A DNA stretch of 64,000 bases from Telmatactis stephensoni (taxonomy: Eukaryota > Cnidaria > Anthozoa > Actiniaria > Isophelliidae): positions 124,001-188,000 of the forward strand of contig JALIZF010001911.1 of the NCBI GenBank assembly GCA_029948255.1. The letters run 5' to 3'. Below are positions 32,701 to 39,285 of this stretch, piece by piece. A program made the translations under genes and the position numbers. Numbering within the stretch: the stretch's first letter is position 1; each line of letters opens with the position of its first letter. The notes below the pieces were generated by a model that had not been told where the DNA came from, ran no database searches, and was given only the letters and a program-made list of their open reading frames with translations.

Positions 32701-34138
32701 GTCGGATCGATTTCTCGTTTCTCGCAGGTCGTTTCTAGCAGTCATGAGGTTTTACGCCCTACTGGCATTGTATGTATGTACTTGAGTGCTTTTAATACTG
32801 CATGAGGATCTGAAATCTTCACTTCAGACTTAAACGGACGTGAAGAAATAGCGTATATATCTTTAGGTCACTTTTGAGGACCGAGTCAGTCTGGTTTTGT
32901 GAAGCGAAAGTAGCACTATCCACTGAACAAATCCTTGTCGGTTAAAATAGATATCGTTATGCAAAACTTTGCTGTATAATGATTTATTCGATTAATGGGG
33001 CTATTTAAACATCTGCTTTTGTCAAATAAAGCCAAAATTTAAAATATATTTATATCATAAATTGGTACATGCAGGAAGCATTTATTATCAGTGATACAAG
33101 TCAATTGTACTCTTATAAATGATTAATTTAAATTTGAAATGTAATTCTTGAATTAAAAGCAATAAAATAGTTAAATTAATTCTGGCATTATGCACAACTT
33201 TCTGAGATACTCCATAGCAGGCTCCTATATAGTTCATTGGGGGCCTGTGGCAGTGGGACGCGCGATGCAATTCCCTTAAGGCGCTGTACTGTGAATTTTC
33301 TCGGCAACTTGTCTCGCAACGGCGTTGCGAAACAAGTTGCTGAGAAAATTATGGCGCTGTTACACTGTGCAATTTTCCCCAGCAACTTGCAATATTTTAC
33401 TCGTACCCAGAGCTCCTCAAACGAAATGAGAAATTGCGCATGCGCTCGTAGAAAACGTGCCTCGAAAATTGCGAGGAAAGTTGCTGGAGGAGTTGATTAC
33501 ACTGTGCAACTGGCTGTGAAGTTGGCTGCAATCCGTTGCGAAAAGTAGACTTAGAGTTCTACTTAGTGCAAGACGCTTACGCGCAATAAAAACCTGAAAA
33601 TTGCGAGACACTTTGGTATGTTTACACTAGCAATGTCTTGTGCAACTTGTCTTGCAACAAAATTGCAAGACAAGTTGCAAGGAAAATTGCCTAGTGTAAC
33701 AGCACCTTAATTAGCTTTGTGCGTATACTAGAAATAGCTGGAATCTACCATACTTTTTTCGTTAAGTGGCAATGAAACCATTGCTTAAAACTTGTGCAAA
33801 ACTAAATGATATTTACGACAAATTTATATATATTTTTTTTTCTGCTGAGTGTGACCGGAAGGTCGAATGTGACTTGCGACCTTGTGCGATTTGAAGCGAC
33901 TTTGGGCGACTTTAGGGCCTGGATTAGGACTTACGAATATTCTCGTTTCCAACATCTTTAATTTGTTTCGGCTTTTTTCTAAATCTGCGTATTTTAGTGT
34001 GACTCCATAAGTGCTTCATCCTACAGGTATCTAAAGCCATACGCAATTAGCCTTGTTAAACGGAGGCATGGTCGAAAACGTCAACCGACACAACACAATA
34101 AACAACAGCAACAACAACACGCTAGTGGAACAAATTAA
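7131..34138 (+). CDS. UBE2O: E2/E3 hybrid ubiquitin-conjugating enzyme UBE2O, spliced gene
   Basis: UBE2O is a large cytosolic/nuclear E2 that also acts as an E3 and ubiquitinates basic or orphan proteins (family knowledge). Exons read: 7131-7313, 8578-8751, 11208-11305, 11456-11516, 14287-14427, 15182-15297, 15382-16034, 16778-17022, 25121-25219, 28245-28497, 28822-28985, 29174-29435, 29882-30083, 31026-31367, 32728-32769, 34027-34138. All joints are GT/AG and phases agree, totalling 3147 nt (1048 residues). N-terminal part: acidic segment, then SH3-like conserved regions with [14 protein letters not shown] and WLSGAKP, which resemble human UBE2O. Exon 7 has an acidic linker, a basic nuclear-localisation-like stretch ([12 protein letters not shown]) and a [13 protein letters not shown] segment. 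Exon 8 has [10 protein letters not shown]. Exon 10 is Asp/Ser/Glu-rich. Exons 11-13 encode the UBC fold. The start is the first ATG of the acidic N terminus. Exons 15-16 are the least certain; a stop at 31369-31371 is the alternative end. Confidence 0.93.
8075..8480 (+). repeat. Dispersed repeat, copy 1
   Basis: Shares a diverged direct copy with 18248-18570. Common landmarks are CGAGCAATAATGG, GGTTAAAAACTGATGTAC and CTTTCATCGGCCAAAACTAC in the same order. The type of element is unknown. Confidence 0.7.
8785..10950 (+). mobile_element. 5'-truncated non-LTR retrotransposon (LINE), dead
   Basis: Encodes a reverse transcriptase of the jockey/CR1-like type. In order: an upstream segment ([13 protein letters not shown]), a linker, RT motifs [51 protein letters not shown] and the catalytic KFVDDITAL, then the C-terminal RILGLNVS and [14 protein letters not shown] region. 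The apurinic endonuclease domain is absent, so the copy is 5' truncated. A small insertion with tandem stops (about 9045-9052) breaks the frame; downstream of it the RT frame is open to the TAG at 10780. The 3' end is an AT-rich UTR followed by an (ATCT)n tail at 10919-10948, typical of this group. It inserted only about 35-50 bases downstream of the UBE2O exon 2 donor, in sense orientation. Confidence 0.93.
11540..13150. repeat. Degenerate short-period satellite (GCAGACACC type)
   Basis: Irregular repetitions of a roughly 20-base unit around GTAAGGCAGACACCC occur at 11567-11920 and again at 12966-13110, with unrelated sequence between. Units are strongly diverged. Related text appears at 44330-44760, 48885-48920, 49495-49590 and 49870-49940. 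Confidence 0.55.
13408..13532. mobile_element. 125-bp TA-bounded MITE with perfect 9-bp target duplication
   Basis: Inverted termini TAGCCTCCTCCGCAGGCAAC and GTTGCCTGCGGAGGAGGCTA enclose a short middle. The 9 bases CAAGGGAGA occur immediately on both sides (13399-13407 and 13533-13541). A 9-bp duplication is typical of Mutator-like transposition. No coding capacity. Confidence 0.88.
13790..14182. mobile_element. Inverted-repeat element, G-rich termini
   Basis: The left end contains ACTCCACTGTAAAAGGAT and the right end its near complement ATCCTTTTACAATGGAGTCC. The outer ends are runs of G on the left and of C on the right. No protein is encoded. Target duplication not resolved. Confidence 0.6.
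16066..16347. repeat. (CTTTTT)n hexanucleotide array beside UBE2O exon 7
   Basis: About 280 bases of CTTTTT with one phase-shifting one-base deletion near 16174. It begins about 30 bases after the exon 7 donor (exon end 16034). The sense transcript of the intron therefore starts with a long pyrimidine tract. The long repetitive open frames here are artefacts. Confidence 0.95.
17026..17335 (+). repeat. Dispersed repeat interrupted by the TAA MITE
   Basis: Sequence from AATACTAAGAGAGCGAAACT to GCGCGCAAGGCTCTCAAAC is matched, in inverted orientation, at about 24700-24830. The copy here is split by the MITE at 17094-17291 and begins right after the UBE2O exon 8 donor. Confidence 0.75.
17094..17291. 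mobile_element. Harbinger-like MITE with TAA target duplication
   Basis: The element AGGCCCGGTAATAC ... GTATTACCGGGCCT (17097-17288) is flanked by TAA on both sides. Its interior is rich in TTGCGCAACAA-type inverted motifs. A related, inverted copy of the surrounding sequence at about 24720-24815 lacks the element and has a single TAA, which gives the empty site. A 3-bp TWA-type duplication fits PIF/Harbinger. Confidence 0.85.
17316..18150 (+). mobile_element. Non-LTR retrotransposon 3' fragment
   Basis: Decayed C-terminal part of a LINE ORF2: [19 protein letters not shown], then [21 protein letters not shown] and [12 protein letters not shown]. These are followed in shifted frames by an [10 protein letters not shown] stretch and [14 protein letters not shown]. 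Several stops and shifts are present, and the catalytic RT motifs are missing. Confidence 0.85.
18248..18570 (+). repeat. Dispersed repeat, copy 2
   Basis: Direct diverged partner of 8075-8480, with the same landmarks in the same order. It lies in UBE2O intron 8. Confidence 0.7.
18712..19953. mobile_element. 1.24-kb foldback element with long terminal inverted repeats
   Basis: The left end begins AATAGGCCATATGCACTAAC and the right end finishes with its exact complement. The arms remain recognisably complementary for roughly 200 bases, to about 18965 and 19745, where CGTTCGCGGG meets CCCGCGAACG. Inside the left arm, 18890-18962 is itself a near-perfect hairpin (CTTAAGATTCGTTCGGAAAA ... and complement). 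The core contains two AAGATGGCGGCC motifs. No transposase was seen. Confidence 0.8.
19954..21023. other. UBE2O intron 8 / GPCR downstream region, no gene
   Basis: AT-rich sequence with a short (CAA)n run near 20003 and no recognisable coding region. It includes the 3' flank of the minus-strand GPCR gene; an AATAAAATAAAATAA run on the plus strand at about 20978 is noted only for composition. Confidence 0.5.
21024..22178 (-). CDS. Rhodopsin-class (class A) GPCR, single exon
   Basis: Intact 384-codon frame with seven hydrophobic segments. Features: N-glycosylation motifs NAS and NET near the N terminus; TM1 with [11 protein letters not shown]2 [10 protein letters not shown] with the conserved Asp at about 85; Cys111 before TM3; ERY at 138-140 as the DRY-type motif; TM7 [12 protein letters not shown] with SPIIY in place of NPxxY; then FRRYFFKLF as helix 8. 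TM6 lacks the usual CWxP, and the second extracellular loop shows no cysteine to pair with Cys111. Ligand is unknown; such intronless receptors are expanded in cnidarians (family knowledge). The gene sits antisense inside UBE2O intron 8 and must have its own promoter beyond 22178. The ATG was chosen because it gives a short glycosylated N terminus before TM1. Confidence 0.92.
   Translation of the reverse strand: MSFVNASSTMNETEIKQCALVYPISWHPSFTNQATSISSIFAVVLQLLTIPFVVFLNAVTLIIVVKFEALQKERFVVLALLAVTDFLSGLISQPLLVAKELYHLLSNEVSCSLDSAFYLCFCLLSSASFYQLVCLTYERYVAITDPYEYSNRITVSRLVYVAIANWIIQVAVQVNQVTILPPESVFYMALISSLLLLCILYWYIKIFAVIHKHNRDISRQEQNVNHEPSSRNHLNASSNYKSVITAAILLGVFFFSYIHMFIDLLLELYYGPTVRGPVFFALHPWTTLFLHLNSLYSPIIYGLRISEFRRYFFKLFGIRRNIKDDPNLPQPFVLKDLQPIGNEKPASVLVAERRKREDQDVENPGPKELSVLNVLPVRNEQIGA
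22179..24089. other. Repeat-rich intron sequence with TCACGTGA palindromes
   Basis: No gene seen. The palindrome TCACGTGA occurs at about 23082, 23262 and 23443, twice as GGTCACGTGACC next to ATTTGCAT or AATGCAAA text, suggesting copies of one repeat family. 23760-23950 contains an inverted pair around TTAGTTTGCTAACAATGAA-type sequence. Confidence 0.5.
24090..24545. repeat. Local imperfect repeats (TTTTCCATTNTTTAATA / CACGGGTTAAGTGC)
   Basis: The phrases AAGTCCTTTGTTTTCCATT, TTTAATAGTGCTATTT and CACGGGTTAAGTGCA recur on both strands several times. They form a patchwork of direct and inverted copies within UBE2O intron 8. Origin unknown. Confidence 0.6.
24600..24835 (-). repeat. Inverted partner of 17026-17335, MITE-free
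   Basis: The reverse complement reads AATACTAAGAGAGCGAAACT ... GACTAAGGCTATTTT ... GCAAGGCTCTTAAG. It has a single TAA at the position where the 17-kb copy has TAA-MITE-TAA, and so preserves the pre-insertion state. Confidence 0.8.
25434..25610. repeat. (CTGTCT)n microsatellite
   Basis: About 29 uninterrupted hexamers. They abut the truncated 5' edge of the LINE fragment that follows and lie about 215 bases after UBE2O exon 9. Confidence 0.95.
25611..27657 (+). mobile_element. Non-LTR retrotransposon fragment, split by an LTR
   Basis: Contains the pre-RT segment [19 protein letters not shown]. An internal deletion then runs into [12 protein letters not shown], followed by [20 protein letters not shown], the catalytic [10 protein letters not shown] and [15 protein letters not shown]. 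After an 800-bp insertion it continues with [37 protein letters not shown] and the terminal [11 protein letters not shown]. The frame has a TAA just before the insertion. It belongs to a different LINE family from the one at 8785-10950 (YADD rather than FVDD). Confidence 0.93.
26284..27083. mobile_element. Probable solo LTR inserted in the LINE
   Basis: An 800-base non-coding block interrupts the LINE frame exactly. It begins TGTTACGGGG and ends ACTGTTACA, so it has TG...CA ends, and contains AATAAA at about 26459. The 5 bases on its left are GGGAG and on its right GGAAG, a near 5-bp target duplication. The LINE reading frame resumes immediately after it. Confidence 0.75.
27714..28028. repeat. 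(CTGTCT)n then (CTTGTCT)n arrays
   Basis: About 12 hexamers (27714-27790), a short mixed zone, then roughly 31 seven-base units TCTCTTG (27806-28028). The array ends about 215 bases upstream of UBE2O exon 10. Open frames in several phases of both strands are repeat artefacts. Confidence 0.95.
28103..28194. mobile_element. 92-bp hairpin element, TAGCCTGCG ends
   Basis: TAGCCTGCGTTGTTGGCAGT is matched by an imperfect complement ending CAACGCAGGCTA. The ends resemble the TAGCCT mini-element class, but the flanking 9-mers do not match, so it may be an older copy or a different type. Confidence 0.6.
28822..30083 (+). CDS. UBE2O: UBE2O exons 11-13: UBC catalytic domain
   Basis: These three exons encode the E2 core. 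Exon 11 carries the first helix ([14 protein letters not shown]), exon 12 the [16 protein letters not shown] strand region and the active-site segment [12 protein letters not shown], and exon 13 the [10 protein letters not shown] segment and last helices. The catalytic cysteine is at about residue 787 of the spliced protein. RLNPNLY sits in place of the usual HPN motif, as in human UBE2O. No frame break or missing catalytic residue is seen, so the enzyme is predicted active. Confidence 0.95.
29010..29105. mobile_element. Fragment of the GTGTGAAACGGACCGCGCC MITE family
   Basis: Contains AGTGTGAAAAGGACCGCGCC, CTGTGTCAGTGCC and GTCTATAAA in the order seen in the fuller copy at 32515-32672. It lies in the short UBE2O intron 11. 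Confidence 0.65.
29641..29836. repeat. (TTTG/CTTG)n microsatellite
   Basis: Mixed GTTT and GCTT tetranucleotides just upstream of UBE2O exon 13 (exon start 29882). Cys/Leu/Phe-rich open frames are artefacts. Confidence 0.92.
30327..30610 (+). mobile_element. tRNA-derived SINE
   Basis: The head has pol III promoter-like boxes, GTAGTGGTTAAG and GTTCGAGTCCC, in tRNA-like spacing. The body runs to an AT-rich 3' end near 30605-30630. Part of the 3' body (AAAAATCAACGTGTGAG ... GAATGTAGGGGTAG) is also found at about 63640-63700, indicating a dispersed family. Confidence 0.75.
30687..30824. mobile_element. GGATAA-rich MITE, copy 1
   Basis: Inverted ends CCGGTTGTACGAAGG and CCTTCGTACAACCGG enclose repeated TTATCC/GGATAA boxes. 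Highly similar to 44443-44580. Confidence 0.85.
31026..34138 (+). CDS. UBE2O: UBE2O 3' exons 14-16, tentative C terminus
   Basis: Exon 14 (31026-31367) continues exon 13 in phase with [17 protein letters not shown], which resembles the human RIESWLE segment, followed by a Glu/Asn/Ser/Gln-rich tail. It can either stop at TAG (31369-31371) or splice at AG|GTAGTA into 32728-32769 and 34027-34138. The spliced version adds a hydrophobic segment ([19 protein letters not shown]), then RRHGRKRQ and a poly-Gln stretch, ending at TAA 34136-34138. Phases fit and an AATAAA follows at 34188, but I see no clear similarity of this tail to human UBE2O. Transcript evidence would decide. Confidence 0.45.
31570..31885. 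mobile_element. Inverted-repeat element (CCCCATTCACACCAAC ends) containing a second one
   Basis: The left end CCCCATTCACACCAAC at about 31576 is complementary to the right end GTTGGTGTGAATG...GGGG. The right end is interrupted by the 74-bp element 31796-31869. The ends also share ACTAGTT/AACTA-type text further inside. Confidence 0.7.
31796..31869. mobile_element. 74-bp TA-bounded MITE with perfect 9-bp target duplication
   Basis: TAGTCTCCCTCGCAGCCGCT and its complement form the ends with almost no middle. GTGTGAATG flanks both sides (31787-31795 and 31870-31878). The uninterrupted other arm of the host element shows a single GTGTGAATG, which confirms exactly 9 bases of duplication. Confidence 0.92.
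32515..32672. mobile_element. MITE, GTGTGAAACGGACCGCGCC family, best copy
   Basis: The ends AGATTTCGTATGATTGTGAA and TTTCACACTCATACGAAATC are inverted. The interior has CCGTGCCGTAACCGTGTCAG and its near complement. Relatives lie at 29010, 46984 and 48270. Flanking duplications were not resolved. Confidence 0.75.
33276..33710. mobile_element. Inverted-repeat element cluster, TTAA-flanked
   Basis: Lies between two TTAA motifs (33276-33279 and 33707-33710). The right end, read in complement, is GGTGCTGTTACACTAGGCAA; it matches both the left end and an internal copy at 33353 (GGCGCTGTTACACTGTGCAA), so it may be two nested or joined copies. The interior is full of TTGCAACTTGTC-type inverted motifs, like 17094 and 38580. 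Confidence 0.7.
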
Positions 34139-34187
34139 ACATTATTACGTTAGCTTTTTTTAAATGAAATGTGGATTTGTTTAATTA

Positions 34188-34193
34188 AATAAA
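34188..34193 (+). terminator. AATAAA poly(A) signal, probably UBE2O
   Basis: AATAAA 50 bases after the tentative UBE2O stop codon. It supports a 3' end here and hence exon 16. Confidence 0.5.
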
Positions 34194-34412
34194 GAGTCAT
34201 CTTGGGGTGCACTATTCAGAATTGATAAATGAATCATTATATTTTCTGATATGGATTTTTGCTTCTGTTCTGTTAAAAGTTACACGATTTTCATAGGAAT
34301 AGTCTCTACTCCTAAAATTCTCGAATTTCCGAGAATCAATTTTGCGACGACTTGGGGATCTTTATTTTTTGTGTGTGTATATGTTGTTGTTGTTTGTTGT
34401 TGTTTGTTTATT

Positions 34413-34551
34413 CTTTTTGTTTGTTTGTTTGTTTGTTTGTTTGTTTGTTTGTTTGTTTGTTTGTTTGTTTGTTTGTTTGTTTGTTTGTTTGTTTGTTTGT
34501 TTGTTTGTTTGTTTGTTTGTTTGTTTGTTTGTTTTTTGTTTGTTTGTTTGG
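34413..34551. repeat. (GTTT)n microsatellite
   Basis: About 34 uninterrupted GTTT units, ending about 120 bases upstream of the AP5Z1 ATG. Cys/Leu/Phe-rich frames are artefacts. Confidence 0.95.
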
Positions 34552-34671
34552 TGGGGATCGGTTTGCGGCTGGGGAACAGTTTTGCGGCGGTAAAGGTCGT
34601 AAAATAGAACGGGCTTCCTGTGGAATTCGAAGGCTCGCCAAAATACAGCGGTGTACCATAACACACACAAA

Positions 34672-37600
34672 ATGGCGGATGGAGGAGGGAAAGATCCTGC
34701 AAGTGTAATAAAGAAAGCCAGGTATTAGTAACTCTTAATCACTGTATTTAAAACTTTACAGAGATTGGTTGCACATTTAGTTAATTTTTTGAACATTAAT
34801 GGTTTAGATTGGTGGAGGATAATGAGTTCCAACAACTTTGTGGCCAAGTTCTGGGTCGACTGCAGAGTGGTGATAGAGGAAATGAGTGTATTAGCCAGTT
34901 ACGAAGATTGTTTTTAATTATCGCTGCAACAAGACGTAGAAGACGGTATACATGATGTTTTAGCTTTATATACATATTAGTAAAATTGTATAAAATGACA
35001 AATGACAGTCTGGTGCGTGTGATGGTCAAATGCTGGCAGCAAAAGACGTCGTTTCACTTCTGGATCCTCTATATCGTGGTTGGCAACATTGAATTGCTGT
35101 TGAATTATTTTAATAAATTTCTTTTTATTCAATCTGACTATGAATTATTAAAGAAGAGCTTCATCTTCTATTGTATCCAGTGAGAACACCATTGTTTTAC
35201 CATTGAAAATGGGCCAGTCTGGTTCATTTCAAATGACAAATGTATTACATTCAAGTTACTTTGTTTAAAAGACATCTAGATACAACATATGTAATACAAT
35301 CCATTGCCGAGCTTTTGAACATCAGATGTAAAGGCATCTCATTGGCTGTTGAACAAAGTAACTTGAATGTAATACAATGCTAAAATCCTTAACCTGGGTT
35401 ATAAGACAAATATGTACTTATTGACTGAGTGGGAGAGCTGGACAGGAAAATATTTGGCTTGGGGTTTATGCTGCATGGACTGAGGGCAATGAGGTCTGTA
35501 CAAATGACCAAGAGCCAAATATTTTTCCCCTCTGGCCCAACCTAACTCAGTCAATAAGCATTTTATTGTATGACCTGCTCTTTTGTTTTTGTTGTTGTAA
35601 AAAGTGGCAAATAAGCTCTCAAATACAAATAGAAACATAGTGCATGGAAACAAGCAGGGCCGTAGGGGTTTTTATGATGTCCCGCTCGAGCAAAGCCATA
35701 CAGCACCAATCATGTCATCTTTTCTGAATGTTCTATTAAGAGCGCGCGAACAGGGAATTATGGGTCATATGATAATACAATATAAATACTGAACAATCCT
35801 TGTTTCCATATCTATCTCTAATAGGGTGACCACAAATATGATTGAAGGGCTCAAAGAGGTGGTTTCAGAGCCACAACAGGGTACCAAAAAGTTCAAGCTC
35901 CTGTGTTCTGCAATTTTACGAGAAATGGCTCCATTAGTTCAACTTACAGTTTGTAGTCTTGATCCACCAGTTGATCAAGCAAGCATACCGATACTTTTAC
36001 CACTGGCTTTGACACAGGTACAGTAATTAATCATATATAATTAATCACTGGGGTATATATTAAAGGGTTATTAACCGAGCACGAGGTCTGTATGGGAAAA
36101 TATTTTCCCATAAAGACCGAGCAAACAAGGTTAATAACTTATTTATTATATGGCTTTGAGAAGTCCCGCTAAAACAATTGCTAAACGCAAACTTTTCTTT
36201 TCATCCGGGACAGCGGTCCTAATATAGCAAAATACAGACCATGCGTTAGCCAATCAGAATTCAGGAAATTATCTAGCCATATAATAATAATCAATATTTA
36301 ATATTGATTAAAGTGTACGCGATGTGCTTGGCGCTTAAGAAGACTCGAAATGGTTAATATATTGAGTGCGTGCATGGATATAATGATGACGAAATACAAG
36401 AGGTTGAACAAAACAATTATAGTACTTTTTTGTCAAATTCTAGCATTTTCAATACAAAATAACTCAAAAACTGTTCTTGTTATGGTTTAACACATAATTT
36501 TCTTTCTTTCTTCAGCCTTGTGTAGAATTATTGAATGCTTTCACTTATTAGTCATCCATTTTATTGTTAGGGAAAGGAACTGGGATATTGGTGTAATCAT
36601 GTACCATTAATGATCAAGTGAGTCTGAAATTATCTGAGAATTGTCCCTTGTGATGTTGTGGTTATATGCTATTCCTTTATTGGGTTTCCTGTGGGATCAA
36701 ACTGGGAGAGGGAAGACTGGAGGCAAGAGTTTGTTGTTTTCATTCATTCCCAGTCTCTAATCTTTGACACAGGAAGCCCAAAAGTATAATAGGAGTTGCC
36801 TGCAGAGGAGGCCAGGTCACAGTCTATTTCACACTCATACCAAAACTGCTCTATTGTTACAATTATGACAGTTATAATCTGCTGATTATGATGGTGACAA
36901 AGATAGTGTGGGAGTTGAATATCACAGACTACACGTACTGTATTGATGATGATAGTACTTTCCTGGATATGCTGAATGATACATTAGATACATACATAGT
37001 TAACATGGAAGATATACATGTACATGACTGTACACTTAGCTATAAGCTAGTTTCTGTGTACTCCACAACAAAATAAAATAATAATACACTATACTGTACA
37101 AACTATAAATTAATTGTATGATGATGAATAATTATACTGAACAATAACGATGAATTATAGTCTTGTACATGTTGTACATGATTGTACATTGTACATGTAT
37201 CTGTCCAAGAGTTAGCTTACTCAAGTCTATTATTTTATTATGCAGACTTCTGAGGCTTTCATTAATTAATCAGGATTTTATCTTATAATCAAATAATCAC
37301 AGAAAATCAAAATTTATTATCACTAGCTATGGTTCAATCTTTTCCTTTTTTATAGGTGGATTACAAGTGGTGGAATTCAAGTTGATCTCCAGACCACAGC
37401 ACTAGCATGTGTCAATCACTTCTTTATCTCCCATGAAGACACCATACCCCCAGGTAAAAATACATGTGACTACAGTATGAAATTTATGCAAAGTTCAAAC
37501 CAAGGGAAGCTCACCAGTCAGGAGGGGGGCAGCCCAAACCAAAAATCCCAATGTCCTCCTTAGTCAGTTGTGGGGTGCCCCTAAGCTAATGACGTTGACC

Positions 37601-39253
37601 CTCACATGTGGACATTCTTGTGGATTGTTGTGGATCCATGATAGCTTATTGGTGTGTTTCAAACATTCTTTAGAGAATGGACACCATACAATAGATGCTA
37701 TACAGAGTAGATATGATAAATCTTTTGTTGAAGTTTATACAAGATGGCTGCCATGACATCACAGCAATATTGATATTAGAATGATATTAATAGCAAATAC
37801 ATGCAAATGCCTTGAAGCCCGCAGATATCATGTTTACTAAAATACATTGATATGCAAGAAAAGGATGGTTCATTTGTATGGTTTACTACACAGCTTCTTT
37901 AAAGGAGTTGAAAGTTTGACTTGAGTAATCATGCAATCCTACATTTTTGTTTCATTTTTGTCCATACAGTAGAGGGTTACATGTAGAGTGCACATTGTCT
38001 GTCCCGCGGGTGATCATATGACATACAGACATGCTAAATATCATCCTTACCTCTTCAAGAGCATATTCAAAACATTCAAAATGACACCTGACAGATATAA
38101 ATAGTTATTATTCTCACACACCACTGGGAGCTATTGTCAAGCTGACCACCACCAACTGACTTTTATATTTCTTATAAACAACTCAACATAAATACATCTT
38201 ATTATTTATTTATCTTTTATCTGTACATGTATTAATACCAGTGAGCAATACCCTTGCTCACTGATGCATTTTAATTTGCAGTTTAAATAAAGGTATTATT
38301 ATTAATTTTTTTTAAGCATTATAAGCATAGCAGCCACTTGTAACTAGTGTTTCACAAAAACCTAATCAAAATCCTCTTACTGGTTAGCAGAGCTGGCCTA
38401 GGGTTTGGTTGGTACTTTTAATTAATAGGCTAAAAACTAAAACGCTGATCAAATGACTAAAGGCCCCAAGGGCCAGGACCCAGTGGTGTGAGAAAAGGCA
38501 TTTTTCAGGTCTTTCATTCCCCAGCCAGTAGAAAATACAACTTTTCAGGTCATGATAATGATAGTCAAACCATACACTATTAAGGTGGTGTTGCACGAGA
38601 TGATTTTTAATGACGATTTTCTGCGCAATGTTGCAACAACTTGCAATATTTTGCGTTGCAATTTTCTGACTTGGATTCAAAAACTCGTAACGCGTTGCCA
38701 AAGCAAAAACTGCAAGGAAAATGGTTCCGAGTGTCATATATGTTACACGAGAAAGATTTTTATCGCAATGCCGTTGCACTGAAAATCGTCATTAAAAATC
38801 GTCTTGTGTAACACTGCCTTTAGATTTATGTACATGTACTTGTACACTAATCAACCAACCACCTGTGCTTCAATCAGTATAAAATAGTCTTAAGATTTGG
38901 ATATTGATATTGTTTTACTTCCTTCAGATGATGTGGGTCTGATTTGTCATCAAATGTCTCGTTGGCTCAGACATGCAAGTACAGTTTCTGCACGCAATCC
39001 TTATCAAAGACAGATATTCAGTGGGCGGAGTAAGGGGGTAGGTTACTACATTAAATTATTTACAGATCTATTATTTAATCTTTCGTAAGTCATAGTTTGT
39101 ACAAAGCAAGCATATTGGCCATTTGCACAATGCAGTTATGAAGATAATGATTAACACTAGTGATGCTGGTGTTAGTGATCTTAACTTTTATTTTGTTATG
39201 GAGGACCTCCCTGAAAATCACAAGCTGTGAGGGAGCTTCCTCTTGAAAGATTT

Positions 39254-39285
<32 letters not shown>

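Larger units (their letters stand above)
34139..34671. other. UBE2O-AP5Z1 intergenic spacer
   Basis: Holds the probable UBE2O poly(A) signal and a (GTTT)n array. The AP5Z1 promoter must lie here. No TATA box was recognised. Confidence 0.7.

Noticed and set aside
29478..34708. Cys/Leu/Phe- and Asn/Lys/Gln/Thr-rich open frames
   Set aside because: Read-through of the (GTTT/GCTT)n arrays on both strands.
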